Assembly: GCA_018136815.1 (NCBI GenBank)
Contig: CM030934.1
Coordinates: 4,227,587 to 4,291,586, forward strand
Source of the DNA: Isochrysis galbana
Lineage: Eukaryota > Haptophyta > Isochrysidales > Isochrysidaceae
Reading direction: 5' to 3'
DNA length: 64,000 nucleotides
The notes beneath the pieces were generated by a model. That model was not told where the DNA came from, ran no database searches, and saw only the letters and a list, made by a program, of their open reading frames with translations. Positions 8,853 through 21,868 of the stretch are shown here, one piece after another; position 1 is the first letter of the stretch, and each line of letters begins with the position of its first letter. Both the position numbers and the translations under genes were made by a program.

Positions 8853-11800
8853 ATGAACACTCCTTCATCATTTGACAAGTATGTGGCCTCTGTAGCTGGA
8901 GCATGGCCTAGCCTCGTGCCTCGACCACGCATGCTTTTGTGGGAAGCAATTGATGGTTGGTCTCTTGCTCCACAGGAATGCCATCACAAACGAGAAGTCG
9001 GCACAATCTCACAGCACTGGGACTGGTCCTGCCGAAGCGTCAAGTAGCACTAGCAGCTCAAGCGACGATGCCCGGACGCTCAGCTCGTCGGAGCAGAGAC
9101 AGGCTGCGTTGGACGCAGCTGAACAGGATGCACTCGACATGCTGGATGAGTCTGTCACCCGTGGAGAGCCCGGCCAATCTTGGGGAGGGCCATCGAATGC
9201 ACTGCAAGGTCTGCTCCGCAAGCTGGGCGCAGGGCTAGACGACCTGCTTCCGTCTTCTTCTTCGCATGGCCGCCTGAAGACGATCCTGTCTAGCCTTCGC
9301 GGTGCAGACGAGGGGACGCAGCTCGCCTCGCTCTCAGAGCTGTGCGAAATGCTCTCTATCGGCACCGAGGAATCGATGTCGGCGCTGAGCGTGGACGCCT
9401 TCACACCGCTCCTCATTGGAATGTTGCGAGCTGAGCATAATCCAGACCTCATGCTGCTCGCGTCACGTGCCCTCTGCCACATGATGGACGCCATTCCCTC
9501 GTCTTCCGCTGCCATTGTGCACTTCGACGGCGTACCACTCTTCTGCGAAAGGCTGCTCTCCATCGAGTACATTGACCTCGCCGAGCAGGCGCTGCACGCG
9601 CTGGAGAAGCTCTCGCAAGAGCACCCTCTAGCCGTGCTCCGCGCAGGGGGTATGCTTGCGGTCCTACAATATGTGGACTTCTTTGCAATGGGCGTGCAGC
9701 GGCGTGCCGTCGCCACCGCCGCGAACATGTGCCGTGGTCTCCCAGTGGAGTGTGCGCACCTCGTCGCCGACTCGGTACCATTGCTTTCCAACATGCTGAA
9801 CCATCACGACCAGAAGCTCTTGGAGAATGCGTGCCTCGCATTTGCCCGCCTCGCCGAGTCGTTTGCGCACTCGCCGGCTCAGCTCGAGATGCTGGCTGCT
9901 CAGGGGCTCCTGCCCAGCGTGCTCCGCCTTGTTGGCGGCATGGTCCACGGAGCGAATGCACAGCCCGACGCACCGGTCCAACTGTCCGACTCGACCTACA
10001 CCATGCTGCTCCGCACTCTGGCCACACTCTGCCGCGGGTCGCCCTCGCTTTGCAAGCGGCTGCTACAGCTGGACATGTCGTCCATCCTCCACGATGTGCT
10101 TGCCACCGGCTCTCCAGGGGGCGACATCGTGGCTGCCGCCGTCTCGCGTCCTCACGATCAGCTTTATCAAGTCCTCTCACTTGCGTACGAACTGCTGCCA
10201 CCGCTGCCCAAGCCGCAGGCTGCGGGGCTGTCTTTAGCCCCATCAAGGGCGGCATCGGCCATGGCAGCACCCAAACGACGTTCAAAGCGTGGCGGCCCCG
10301 CCTCAGGTGCGGAATCGGCGGAGGAGTCGCCAACCTGCAAAAGTGCCTCGGCAGATAACATCCCAACGACTCGCGAGCAAGCTCTGCTGGACGAGCCGGT
10401 CCTGGTGGAGCTGTACGCGGAGCGCCTCTTTGCTCTCTTCATGCTGGTGCACTCAGCTGCAGTGAACGCATCGGTCCGCTCCAAGTCACTCTCATGCATG
10501 GCCAAGGTCCTTCACTTTTACCCTGCGGCAGGGTTGCGCGAGATGGTGCGTCGCCATGCAATCGCAGCGTTCCTTGCGCCGCTCCTGACTATGCAGGACA
10601 CATCGGCTGCTGGCATGGCGCTTGTGATGGCAGAGATTCTTCTCACGAAGCTGCCGTCGGTCTATACCGATATGTTTCTGCGCGAAGGAGTCTTTGATGC
10701 CATCTCTCGACTTGCATCTTCGGCTTCGAAGCCAGAGGCCGCCGCCTCGGGCTCCTCATCACCTTTCGCAGAGTCGAACAGCCGGCCTGGAAAGTCTTCT
10801 GTGCCCGCCTCGAGCCAACCGCTACGTCGCACATCACGTGGTCGCCTCACGGATCATGCGTCACCGGTATCAACAGCCGCTGCTACGGCTCCAGCTGAAG
10901 CGCTGCAACGCCGCAGAAGCTCAGGGGTGAGCAGCCGTGGCGAGGAAGGAGGCGACTCCGCTGATGCGCCATCGGCATCTCCGTCAGGCTCTATGGCACC
11001 ACCAGCTCCGCGCGCCCCACAATTTGCTTCTGCGGCATCGATGGCAGCAGATGCGACTGCGCAGGTCGTTGCCCGAGCCGCCCGTTTCCATGAGACGTTT
11101 GTAGCGTGCGATCCGGCCGTCGCTGCGGCGGTGGCATCAGGTGAAGGTTCCGAGTCTCTTCAAAAGCTGCGTTCGCTTGCGACAGCCGTCACCGACCCAA
11201 CGCTCTACTCCACTCTGAATGTCGAGATTCCGCTTGCTGGGACGTGGACCGCCTACGCCGATGTGCAGGCGCTGCGCCAGTTGGCATGCCTGCTTGATGA
11301 CGTTTCGGCCGTCAGCGGTGTTTCTACATTCGAGCTGAGCAAATCAGGTCTCATCGATGGTCTCCTCAGCTATCTTACAGGGTCTGCAAACGGCGGCGAT
11401 GCCGCCGCCTCCCATAGGCGTTGGCTGCGCCTCCGCGCATTTTGCACGGCATTCCTCAACCTGCCGCCGCCATCGCTACCCAGCGCCCCTACGCCTCGTG
11501 AGGGGACGCCTTCGACGGCCGCCGCGCTCCCTAGCGCTGGTCGCACGCATGGCGCCCCGCCTGCGCTCGGTGCCCTCATCTGCAAGCTCCAGGACGTGCT
11601 CAACATGGTTGAGCGCTTTCCGCTCTCGCTCAACGAGTCGCCCTCATCCGATTTCCACTCACACGGCCTCAAGGCTCTCACTCAGCCCTTCAAGCTGCGC
11701 CTCACTCGGGCGAGCGGCGAGGCTGCTGCTCTCAAGGAGTACGCCTCAAACGTGGTGCTTATCGAACCGCTCGCCACCGTGGGCGCCATCGAGGAGTTTT

Positions 11801-14800
11801 TGTGGCCCAAGGTGCGCCGGTCTGAAGCGCGTGCTTCTCACGACTCGGAGCAAGACGAGGACGAGGACGAGGACGAGGAAGCTGACGACGGGGTAAAGCC
11901 GCCGGCCCGAGGGTCTTCGAGTGGCAACGGTGGTCCCAGCTCCGCTCCAGCATCCGCCCCTGCAGCTGAGGGGCGGGGGAGCGGATCCGGCGGCAAGGCG
12001 CCGCTTCGCAGTGCCGACAAGGCAGCGTTGGGATCTGCCTTTGCATCGCGATCAAGCGGAAAGAACAAAGAGAGGGGCTTTTTCCGTGGCTCATTATCTG
12101 CGGGCCGCGTCGGGGTGGTATTAAGTGGTCTTGGTGTAGCCCTAGGTGGCGATGCTGAGGGAGACGAGGAGGACGATCTAATGGACGAAGACGAGGACGA
12201 AGACGAGGATGATGAGGACGACGAGGACGATGGCGAAGAGGGCTCCATGGTGGGGTCGCCAGACTTCGGCTCGACGCTCGACGGAAGCGAGTGCGTGCAT
12301 GACCTGCAGCTCAACTCGCCCACTCGCCGCGGCGACTCCGCCAAGAACCTCAGCTCGTACATGCTTCCGCCTGCTGCTCCAGCTGCCACCTCTTCTGCGC
12401 GCAGAGTTGGCGGCTCGTCGCGCGGCGCTGCAGAATCCAGCTCAGCAGCAGGGGAGGACCGCTCCTCTGCTATCGCGCCTTCTAAGACTGATGACTCTGC
12501 TCATGCTGGGGCATCGCCACGCTCGGCGCCAGGCTCCGACCTGGACGCAGCCGCCTCTGGATCTGCGGATTCGGAGGCATCGGCACGGGGTAATGCGTCA
12601 GCAGATCGGCAACCGAAGCTGGTGCTCTTGCTCAATGGCCGTCCGCTTCCTTACGGTATCTCTATCTTCCAGGCGATCCGCCAATTTGGAGCCTCGCCAC
12701 CGCCGCCGGCAGGCAGCCAAGTTCCCTCAAGCGTGTCTTCATCGCTCTCGCAGCGCCTTTGGGGCTCGGTGTATACGCTCCAATACCGTGTGGTGACCCC
12801 TGCCGATGAGGCCCTCACAAGCTCCTCGGCTGCCGGTAACGACGACGAGTCAACTATATTAGGTGACAAGAACGACTCTGAGACGGGCCCCGAGGCGCGG
12901 GTGCTTAACCTCGATGCAAACCTGTTCGACGGGCCTCTCGGAACCACGGCCCCTGCAATGGCTTCCTCCCCGCTGGACCCTGCGTCTTCGGTGCTGCAGC
13001 TACTGTGGTTCCTACATCGGCTGAACGAGCACTGGAGCTCGCTGTACTCGACCGTCGAACTTGCTGAAGCGGCGCGGGCGCGTGGACCGGCGCTGGCCAT
13101 GTCTCATTTTACCAACTCGAAGCTGAATGCCAAGCTTATGCGCCAGCTGCAAGACCCGCTTGCGCTCTGCTCGCGATGCTTTCCCAAGTGGTGCGGTGCA
13201 CTCACTTCCGCATGCCCATTTCTCTTTTCCTTCGAATCTCGCCGCCTCTTCCTACACTCAACGGCTTTTGGTCTCTCGCGTGCTCTGCAGCGCATGCATG
13301 CACACGCCGAAAGGGGGGTGGGTGGGCCCACCTCGAGCAGTGAGCCGCGTCCGGAGTCGCGGCTCGGTCGACTGCCTCGCCAAAAGGTGCGTATCTCCCG
13401 CGCTCGCGTTGTGGACTCCGCCATCAAGGTGATGGAGCTGTACGCCACTCAAAAGGCTCTCTTGGAGGTGGAGTACTTTGGCGAAGTGGGCACTGGGTTG
13501 GGCCCCACCCTCGAGTTCTACGCCCTTGTCTCGCATGAGCTCCGCAAGGCCGAGCTCAACCTCTGGCACCACGAGGAAGTTCCCAAGGAGACAGCTGTGG
13601 AGGCTGCCACCGGTGATGCGGGCGACATCGAATGTTTGCGGGAGAAACTGGTCCATGCCCCCTGCGGGCTCTTCCCTCGACCTGTTGCTCAAAGGGAAGA
13701 TGGATCGGGATTGCCCAAGCGCACTTTGCAGCTCTTCACTTTCATGGGCCGCTTTGTTGCCAAAGCTATGCTGGACTCCCGTCTGGTGGACCTCACGTTT
13801 GCGCCACCCTTCTACCGCCATCTTCTTGGCGCTGAGTTGGGCATGGATGACTTGAGGGAACTTTCCCCACACCTGGCGCGCTCGCTCGGCCAGCTTGAGG
13901 CAATCGCAAGGGAGCGCACCCGGATACTCAGCACACAGTCTGCCGGGCGCGCCGAGGCCGATGTCGCTGAAGACGTAGCCAAGTTGACACTTCACGGATG
14001 TCCTATCGACCAGCTTGGCCTGGATTTCACGCTTCCCGGCTTCCCGGAGATCGAGCTCGTGCCTGGTGGGAAAGACAAGGAGGTTACCATTGATACTTTG
14101 GGCGAGTATGTGCAGCTGGTGCTACGTGTGATGTTGTACGACGGCGTCAAGGCACAAATAACGGCTTTCAAACGTGGCTTTTCCGACGTTTTCGCTGTGC
14201 ACCGGCTGTCCTGCTTCTCACCAGCCGAACTTGACGTGCTCTTCAATGGTGCGCTTCCTTCTCCCTCCGGCACCCATCGGCGCTATCGCGTTGCCTCAGC
14301 TAGCGCACTACACCAGGCTTGCGTTTGAGCTTCTATGTCTTCGTGCCCGAACATCGCATGTTGTTCGTTGCCCTCTTAACGCATGCACTGCCAACTCCAG
14401 GTGCGCGCGAACGTTGGGAGAAGTCCCTGGTGATCGAGCAGATCAAATTTGATCACGGCTACACTCGCTCATCGCGTGCCGTTGGTTTCCTCCTCGACGT
14501 AATCTCCGAGTTCAGCGATGAGCAGCTTGCAGCCTTCCTGAAGGTGAGGCACGCGCCGGGCCTATTCGCTCTTTTGTGGAGCTTCATCGCTAACCCCCAT
14601 GGCGTTCCCATGACCAAAGCACTTGCCCCGAGTGAGTTGATGAGAAGCGAAAAACGTGCAGGGTAGCCTCCCTTTTGAGGCGCCATGGTCAGTAGTCAGC
14701 GAGCGATCAAATGGCTGTGCACTGTTTGATTACACTTGCCGTTGAGCACGCCCTTCTCTCCGATGACAACTGGTTGAGGGCTCTACACTTTGAGCCTCCC

Positions 14801-15086
14801 AAGCCTTCCGCTTCCCAATGGATGCTCGTGTAACATTGCTTCCTTCCCCGCGCAGTTTGTGACGGGGAGTCCGCGCCTGCCGGTGGGTGGCTTGGCACGG
14901 CTCTCACCACGTCTGACTATCGTGCAAAAGAAGCCGGAAGCCGATGTCTCACCGGACGCCTACTTACCTTCGGTGATGACGTGTGCAAATTACCTCAAGC
15001 TACCGGATTATTCGTCCAAGCAAGTGATGATGGAACGCCTGCTTACTGCCATCAACGAAGGCCAAGGGGCGTTCCTTCTTTCGTAA
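8853..15086 (+). CDS. HECT-type E3 ubiquitin ligase, UPL3/TRIP12-like
   Basis: The model is join(8853..8878, 8976..14248, 14401..14543, 14856..15086), 1890 aa. Residues about 80-480 are armadillo-type helical repeats. The middle is disordered, Ser/Ala-rich and carries two Asp/Glu runs (about 11855-11880 and 12160-12240). The HECT domain starts near residue 1485 ([18 protein letters not shown]). The last two introns split it: FNG|ARERWE, then [13 protein letters not shown]. The catalytic cysteine is Cys1857 in [11 protein letters not shown], and the chain ends EGQGAFLLS as in plant UPL3. All donors are GT and acceptors AG. The first exon (MNTPSSFDK) is chosen because donor GTATGT at 8879 and acceptor TTGCTCCACAG join in frame; an in-frame basic SKRKRK just upstream suggests that translation may begin earlier. 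The ARM-plus-HECT layout points to a nuclear or cytosolic ligase for ubiquitin-fusion or transcription-factor turnover. Confidence 0.92.
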
Positions 15087-17204
15087 GTCTAGCGGCTAGT
15101 CCCCGCACCCACTCATGATGGATTGTCATCTCGCTCCAGTGCAAGTGGCCCTCATTGAGGAAGAGTTCTTGTGCACAACGCGGACTCGAGACGGGTTGGC
15201 TCACATGCCACGAGCAACATGTCAGATGTCCATGTGAGGTGGCCGGTAAAGTGAAGAGGCGGGTCTGGAGTTGAGTTGTGTGAGGCACAATACATCTTGT
15301 ATTCTTGGCTCAAATATCGAGGGGGCCGAGCGCAGTTCACAACTGCAGCTCTCGGAACGCACATCGACCAATCCGGCGCCATAGAACATGCGTGATAGGT
15401 GAACTTCTACGATGAGAGAGCAACCAAACTCATGTTGCCCAAACGGACTTTGCGTTAGTATGAGCTGATGGTGCGGTATGTTCTCGACTGTATGGTGTAC
15501 GGTGGGGCCGTCTTGTGGGAGCCTGTCGAAATGAGTGATGAGATGTGGCGCCACGCACCTGCTAGTTTGTTTCGAAAGCGAATGACTCGATGTCTAGGTG
15601 CTCTGATGAAGATGAAGATGCAGTTGTTTTTTCAGCGTGAGCGATAGAAGCTTGTGCGCGCACAGTGATGGTGAAATGAGAAAATTTTATGCGCCGTTGT
15701 GCAGCACAAGAGACGCAACGCACCCAGCAGTCGTTAAGCCTCCGTCGGACGCCGCGCCCCGCTCGGCCGTCGCGATACCAGCCATGCGCGATAACCCGCT
15801 GCTTTGAGACGCGCCTCGCCCACGGCAGCAAGCAGGGGCTCACCGGCTTGGGCTAGCCTCAACCTCGGTGTGGTCAGCTCTGCAGCAGGACTGCCACATC
15901 GATTCTTTCAAGACCGAGGGCGCAAGCCAGCACCTCCACGTCTACTACAAGTTCGGCTTGCTTTCCCACGAGAAGCTCGCACGGGTGGCACGGGGCTGGC
16001 TGAAAAAAATGCTAAAGACTAAAGACCCTTCCTTGCTACTACTGCTAGCTACGGGGGGCCCATCGCACTCACGGTGCTGAAGCTCATATCTCACCTATAC
16101 CCCAAACTCTCCACGGGCACTCAAGGCAAACGCAAATCCAAAAAAAACGCAAACAGACGAATAGGATCATCGACATCGACCATCGGCATCTCCCCCAGCG
16201 GGAACGCCATGCTTGCGTCTAGAAATTCCCCCGCGGGGACGCCGTATGCGCGTCTAGAAACTTTATTTGATGTGCACGCCGTGTGCACCGGGACGCGATG
16301 CGCAGTTCGTTTCCCCGGGGGGGCGCCGGTGCGTGTGATTGCGAATCATCACCCGCACGCGGCACCTCGGTCGACTCGGTCCCACCCTTCTCCCCTTTCT
16401 CCCCTCCGATCTCCGCTCCCTCCGCCCACGCTTCGCTCCCCCTCTTGCTCCCTAGTGCTTCCCACCTGCTGTAGTCCTGCGGTTGGTTGCGCAAGCGCAA
16501 ACCAACCTGTGATTACACTCTCGCCGCTCGAGCCCATGCATACGCAGCTCACATGCTACGCCAACCGAAGAGCGCTCTGGTGCCGCGTCAACCGACGAGG
16601 GCTCCGACGCGCCACCGCCTGCCTTGACCGCCCTAGTGCTAGTGAAATGCGAAAATTGGATATATGAGCGAGATGATGCATAGTCATGTTTCGTATGGCG
16701 TATACGTTAACGTGTTGAGGTATCAGCCCACAGAGCCTTCCCACATATCTGATCAGCTTGAATGGGACTTCCTACTTGAGATTCAGCTTAACTTGAAACT
16801 TGCACGAGGTTCCAAACTATTTTGATATCGCATCTGGCATGTATATGCTCAACGCCATCGCAAGCGTCCGTTCGTCTGATATAAGGATCTCCATGAGACA
16901 GCAGGGTGGGCATAGGATCTACAACTTCTGCAAGTAGTATCTGGAAACAATCTGGAACCTATCTCTGGTCATTCCGCACATCTGCTTCGTTACAATTATG
17001 TGAAGCCTGGGATGCCCTGACGGATTTCGTAAGGGAGAAAATATGGGATGAAGGAAAGAGCGAGGAGCGAAATCAGAGCGAGGTTCGGTAGGCCACCTGC
17101 ACGTCACGTGGCAAGTTCGCGGTGAGCCCTTGCGGTGAGGTTTGGCAGGCCGCTCAAAAGACGGTGCGCCTCTATCAGGCCGTCGGGCCACGTGATGGTC
17201 GATG
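15087..17204. other. Intergenic region without a supported gene
   Basis: This holds the 3' end of the HECT transcript and the downstream flank of the FKBP gene. Apart from the short ORF listed at 15868 I see no domain, RNA gene or repeat that I can support. 16340-16460 is pyrimidine-rich. Confidence 0.4.
15868..16080 (+). other. Possible isolated exon or gene fragment (70 aa)
   Basis: The translation around SFKTEGASQHLHVYYKFGLL and ARVARGWLKKML has the composition of real protein, with mixed aromatic, charged and hydrophobic residues and no low complexity. The frame continues upstream of the ATG to about 15844, so it may begin at a splice acceptor rather than at this ATG. No family is recognised and no partner exon was found. 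It may be a pseudogene fragment. Confidence 0.25.
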
Positions 17205-17879
17205 CTATGGCACAATATACAGGCAATGGCCGAACCAAGGACACACTAGGGCCCGGATCGCATATTCTGCGACGGCACTCGGCATCAAGTGCTCACCAGG
17301 AACTTTTGCAGCAATCGCCTCAACACCCTCAGCAATACCAACCACTTCAGTTTCGAACACGAGATCAGCGTTCGGCGGGATGGCGGCCCCGGCTCCTTGC
17401 TCTCCATATGCCAGGTGGCATGGGATCAATAATTTGCGCTGTCCTCCAACCTTCATGCCCTGGATGCCTTCATCCCACCTGCGTGCCTCCCCGAAGGAAG
17501 CATCAAAGCATGAGACATTGCCTGGGACGTCCCTGGCGCGTGCTACTTAATCTCTAGGTGGGGCACACGCACGAGCAGCCTACCCAGGGATGACCCTTCC
17601 CGCACCAAGCTCGAAGATGATCGGGTTGCGCCCCTTGCTCGTGTCGAACTCCTTGCCGTCGGTCAGTGTGCCCGTGTAGTCCACTTTGACCATGTCTCCT
17701 TTCTCGAGAATCTTGCCTGTCCCCACCTTGACGTCGAGGTACTTGAGACCCGAGGATGTGGTGACGTAGCCTTCGTCGGACACTTGCATGCGCACCGCGA
17801 TCCGCGTCATACGACTGCCCAAGCGGCCAGGCAGCGGCGAAAGCAGGCCGAGCAGCGCGGCAGTCAGGAGAGCCGCCAT
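17205..17879 (-). CDS. FKBP-type peptidyl-prolyl cis-trans isomerase
   Basis: The model is complement(join(17205..17478, 17584..17879)), 189 aa. The FKBP core is clear: [18 protein letters not shown], then [23 protein letters not shown] across the 105-bp intron (donor GTAGGC, acceptor CACGCAG), then [20 protein letters not shown] and LVFETEVVG. The N-terminus ([18 protein letters not shown]) looks like a signal peptide followed by basic residues, which would suit plastid-lumen or secretory targeting. The last 30 residues after AAKVPGE are not FKBP-like; a good donor (CCTG|GTGAGC, about 17298) suggests that the true protein may splice to another exon there. The enzyme accelerates X-Pro isomerisation in folding proteins. 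Confidence 0.88.
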
Positions 17880-18701
17880 GACGGTGCGACGACCGACTGA
17901 AAAGAGGATCTCAATTAAAATGTGGTCCGCGGATGAGAGGGCCCACCTCCGGTATTACGGGAAATCGGCGGACGGCGGATGGGAGGGCGGCGTCGCCCGC
18001 AGTGGATCAGGTAGTGGGGCTCCTGGCGGCTGTGTATTGTGTTGGGTATGTATGACCCAGGCGGCTTGAGCAAGGCGGGCAGCGTCCCTCTGGAGCCATT
18101 GGTCGGCGGCGCTGGTGTCCCTGGCGCACCTGTTGACCGCGAGGCTGAGCTGCATGAAGTGTGCTGTAGTCGCATGGTGGAGGAGGACGAGCGTCAAAGG
18201 TTGGGCGCGTGTCTACACTGGAGAAGAGCCCGCCCGAGGTGGCGGGGGCGTGGGAAGGAACCTACTAGGCAGGCCACCAGGCGAGGTGCGCAAAGGAGTA
18301 GCCACAAGTTCGCCTCTTATGGTGGTCGGTGGTGGGCGCAATGGTTGCACGGAGTGCTACCTGCTGTGTCATAGATCTATGCACCAGGCCGCAGAATTGG
18401 AGCCGCACAGCCCCCCAGGAAGCCAAATTCCGATTTCCATGGAGATAAGGAGTCTTGAGCGCGGGCTACGCATGCAAGCATGTGACCTATGTGTTGGACT
18501 GTTGGCAGAGACTGCGGCTCGTTGTAGTGCATCTCGGTTTTTTTGTGCCGCCTGTGAGCCTGTGAGGTGTGAGGCAAGCATGCAAGTGTCAGGGGTAAGC
18601 CAGGGTGCTAAGTCAAGGCCAGCGGTCTTTGACAACCTTTCACATCTGCCATTACTAAAACACACAGATAAACATCCGCACTTCAAACACATCACCCATA
18701 G
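17880..18701. other. Intergenic region, nothing identified
   Basis: Several overlapping frames exist on both strands (for example 17955-18197 on the minus strand), but none shows a recognisable domain. The region separates the FKBP gene from the LINE remnant that follows; part may be older LINE sequence. Confidence 0.35.
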
Positions 18702-19323
18702 GAGGTTGAGGTTGGGCACACGCGAAACAGATTAATGTCCAGTCGCACGGACACGGACTCGTGCCGACTATGCGGCCGCTACCGCGAAGACTCTTGCCAT
18801 CTGGCTTGGTGTCCCGCAACACAGCGAATCTTCGAAGCCATAGACACCCTCACGGGCTTTACTCACCGTCCCGAACGGTCACGTACTCAAAAAACTAAAG
18901 ACAGATTGTTCGTGTACTCAGAGGAGCGCCTACACCTGACAATCTAAAAACCCTATACCTGATCGCATGGAAATATATACTCAGAGACTTTTACATAGTA
19001 GAGTACGATGCATACACCTTTCACTACATCCCAGTACTCGAGAGCACTCTCACAAGATTCTCGGTTGTTACAAGGGGACTGACCCTGTCCGGCACGCATA
19101 GCCCCGCGCGTGCTACTCGCATGACTTGCACGGCGGGCCATGGAAGGAAACCTAAACCTAAACTCAAAGACCCGGTAGAACTAAGGGCCCCGGTTTTCAT
19201 AAAATGCAAAAGAGGTGGGCTAGCCATGGGCGACAGCCTCACACTCGTAGCGCAGGCGCTAGATCTAACCGCGAAACCTTTATTAGCCCTGGCAAAGCTC
19301 GACACCTCGACACACGACAAGTG
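18702..19323 (+). pseudogene. 3' remnant of a non-LTR (LINE) retrotransposon
   Basis: The frame from about 18702 contains a C-x2-C-x8-H-x3-C knuckle (DSCRLCGRYREDSCHLAWC), typical of the segment that follows the reverse transcriptase in LINEs. After a stop near 18945 the coding continues in another frame as TLYLIAWKYILRDFY and then runs open to 19323, so there is at least one frameshift. No RT catalytic core is present. It may be the 3' part of the same family as the 60.9-kb fragment, which keeps only the 5' part. Confidence 0.6.
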
Positions 19324-20199
19324 AATCACATATTGTTCGGTGCGTGCCCTGGCAAAGCCTTTCACATAACGTATTTCCTGATGAATGATCAATGGTGAAG
19401 AAAATTCGGCAACTTCCAATTTCAGGCTGTCGGAGCAGCCGGCGGCCGTATTAAGAAAACTGTTCCGGTTCCGGAATGTGAACAATGTGAAATGTGGTGA
19501 TTTTTGATTTCGATGTGGTCATGAACATGGGCTCGTGCGGGGGCTCGAGCCGTGAAAATTGTAAATTGGCGTGGGAACTGCCTTATAGTCTTATAGCAAC
19601 TGAATGCCTTATAGCTTATAGCTTATAGCCCATGTGAAACGTGGTAATATGATATTTATTTAATATGCAATACCATGATACACACCTAACATACGCTCCC
19701 CGCGAAGCTCATCCACTTCCACTTCACCCACAAAGACACACACAATGCACACATAATATCGCCAGCGTCGTGTTCGGACTCGCATCGCCACTCTCAGCAG
19801 TGATGTCTTTGCGCACGCACCGAACAGTGGACAGTGGCTGCGCGTCTCCAATCTCCAACTACAACTCCGGTCACTCGTCACTCCTCACCCACCACCCACA
19901 TCCGAATCCGCACACTCCTCCTCGGCGACGACGGGCGACAGGCGACTTGCCTCCCACTTCCACCCGTGCCCCGTGCCGCAACCGTAGGCGCCCACCGCTC
20001 GCACTTACTTCTTACTCGTTCCGTCGAAAGAGGACCAATATACGTAGTAGTATTTGATAGAGTACTTTAGGCTAAATACGGGATTTCCGTATTTGGCCGT
20101 ATTTGCAGGCCCCAGCACCGTGTTTCTCATCTAGGCTCGGTTCTCTCGGCTCTCTCCCCGTCAGTTGGGCGTTCAGGGCGGTGCCGACGGACGGCGAGT
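19324..20199. other. Intergenic region, nothing identified
   Basis: The sequence is relatively AT-rich around 19450-19680, with repeats of CTTATAG near 19583-19629. It should include the promoter of the 20200 gene. No gene is supported. Confidence 0.35.
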
Positions 20200-21060
20200 A
20201 TGGCCCTACCCTCGTGCTCCCTGTCGCTCTGGGCGAGCGAAGCAGCGGCGTCGAGCTCGTGGAGCGAGATGGCACTGTTGGAAGGCTACCCGCCCGAGCG
20301 TGCATTCGGGTGGGGCGTGAGTGAGCTGCTGGGCTCGCCCAACAGACTGGACGGAAGCTGCTCCGACTGGCCGGGAGCATGGTCTCCCTCCTCAAATGGG
20401 ACAACAGAGGAATACGTGCGTGTGCAGTTTGCATCGGTGCCTCTCAGGCTCCTCGGCATAAATGTACATGAGGTCAACGCCGCTCCTTTCCTCACCAGAG
20501 TGGAGCTGGAAGGCCCAGATGGTCAACGAAGTCGCATCTGGGATGGTGTCGATGATACCCCTTGTCCTGGATGGTTCAACATCTCCTACGATAGCATTGA
20601 GGCTAACGTAAGCGCAATCTGGCTCTTCACATCGACGCCCGGCTTTGAAGAAATCGACGCCGTCCAAATAACAGCGCTGGGACCGTGTCCACCACCTCCG
20701 CATCCTCCATCATCACCACCACCAAGACCAGTCATTGTCTTCGAATCACACATATTCTGGCTCACCGCAACATCGCTTCTTCTCTTTTGGCTTCTAGTTC
20801 TAATGATCGCATGTTTCAAATGCAGCAAGCAGAGATCAAAGCACTCGAAAATCAACACTCTACCTCCCCTTCCGCCCGTCAATGAATCGCTATCCAATCA
20901 TCCAGAATTTGTGAATGTTTTGCCTTCACCCGTGCCGCCTTTACGCACCTCAAATCATCTGGATCTCGACACCTCTATCAATCGCCACTCGTCAAGTGTG
21001 CAGAAGACAGAGAGCTCGCAGCTGACATCATCCCATGTGATGACGCGCACGCTCCCGTGA
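20200..21060 (+). CDS. Putative single-pass membrane protein with discoidin-like ectodomain
   Basis: The protein is 286 aa with no intron seen. Residues about 10-165 resemble a galactose-binding/F5-8-type or pappalysin-like beta-sandwich: an ASSSWSE…PERAFG opening, a central YVRVQFASVPLRLLGINV strand pair, and an EIDAVQITAL close. A proline-rich linker (about 168-182) leads to one hydrophobic span (about 188-210, FWLTATSLLLFWLLVLMIA) ending in CFKCSKQR. A Ser/Pro-rich tail of about 75 aa follows. This suggests type I topology with a short cytosolic tail. A clear signal peptide is missing from this start; in-frame sequence continues upstream past 20150, so an upstream exon is likely. Family assignment is tentative; the membrane span is the solid part. 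Ligand is unknown. Confidence 0.6.
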   Translation: MALPSCSLSLWASEAAASSSWSEMALLEGYPPERAFGWGVSELLGSPNRLDGSCSDWPGAWSPSSNGTTEEYVRVQFASVPLRLLGINVHEVNAAPFLTRVELEGPDGQRSRIWDGVDDTPCPGWFNISYDSIEANVSAIWLFTSTPGFEEIDAVQITALGPCPPPPHPPSSPPPRPVIVFESHIFWLTATSLLLFWLLVLMIACFKCSKQRSKHSKINTLPPLPPVNESLSNHPEFVNVLPSPVPPLRTSNHLDLDTSINRHSSSVQKTESSQLTSSHVMTRTLP

Positions 21061-21489
21061 GGAAACTCCCAATTCCTCGATCTCGATCGCTTGCACGAAT
21101 GAGCTATGATGAAAGAGTGCAGCAGCATGTCGAGGGGGAACTTTGATAGCGAAAGAAACACATGTGTAAATAACAGGTTCATAGAATTCTTGACAAATTG
21201 TGAGAGTGATCTTTGTTGCAGTAGAGATTAAAATCTTTACAAACTTACCGCTACTTGCACGGCGCGAGGCAGAATGCCGGTGCTACTCCCTACTCTCACA
21301 ACATGCTGAGGGATCGAGCATGACCACCGGCTCGATATGAGAAGATACAGAAGGAGACCGATCGGTAGTAGGCGCGGCGGGAGCGGAGGGGGGTGATGGA
21401 GGTTGCTTCGCTTTGTAGGCAACATCGACCAGGGCTTTGGCCTGTGCCTTGCCACGTCGCAAATCAAAGAAGCCTCAACAGGCCACAGG

Positions 21490-21720
21490 CCCGTCAACCC
21501 TCAACCCCCCTCCGAACGCTAGGCCCAAGGTAGTTAGTGCGTGACGTGGCACGTGGGCCGACCCCCGACCCCCGAAACTGAAGAACAAGGAATGAGGGGG
21601 GGGGCGGGAAAGAGGGAGTGGAGGAGGCAAGGGCGATGGCAGCGGGGTCTCGGAGGAAGGAGTATCTACGGTAGCTTAGCGGACGTTTTCAAGAATGTCT
21701 TTTTTTTGGCCTGTGCCTTG
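21490..21720 (+). repeat. Diverged interspersed repeat, second copy at 41930-42170
   Basis: Landmarks occur in the same order in both places: CCCAAGGTAGT, a CGACCCCC stretch, CGAAAC[T/C]GAA, a purine-rich GGGGG…GGAAAGA run, GAGGCAAGGGCG, and TTCAAGAAT with a T run. Similarity is patchy, so boundaries are approximate. The class is unknown. It lies just before the first CRTISO-like gene. Confidence 0.45.
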
Positions 21721-21868
21721 ACTAAGGCGCGCCACCCTTGCCAGCTACCAGCAACGCCTTGGAGGCTGGAGGTGCTCGGAAGTTTCCTCTCGCGGTCTCG
21801 TCGAGTGGCGCGGCGTCGGCCGACGGCGACTCAGTGGGCGAGCTGGGCTCCGCCGGGGCTCGTGAGAG

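Noticed and set aside
9449..10366. 305-codon minus-strand frame inside the HECT gene
   Set aside because: Antisense shadow with Arg/Ala-rich composition and no domain.
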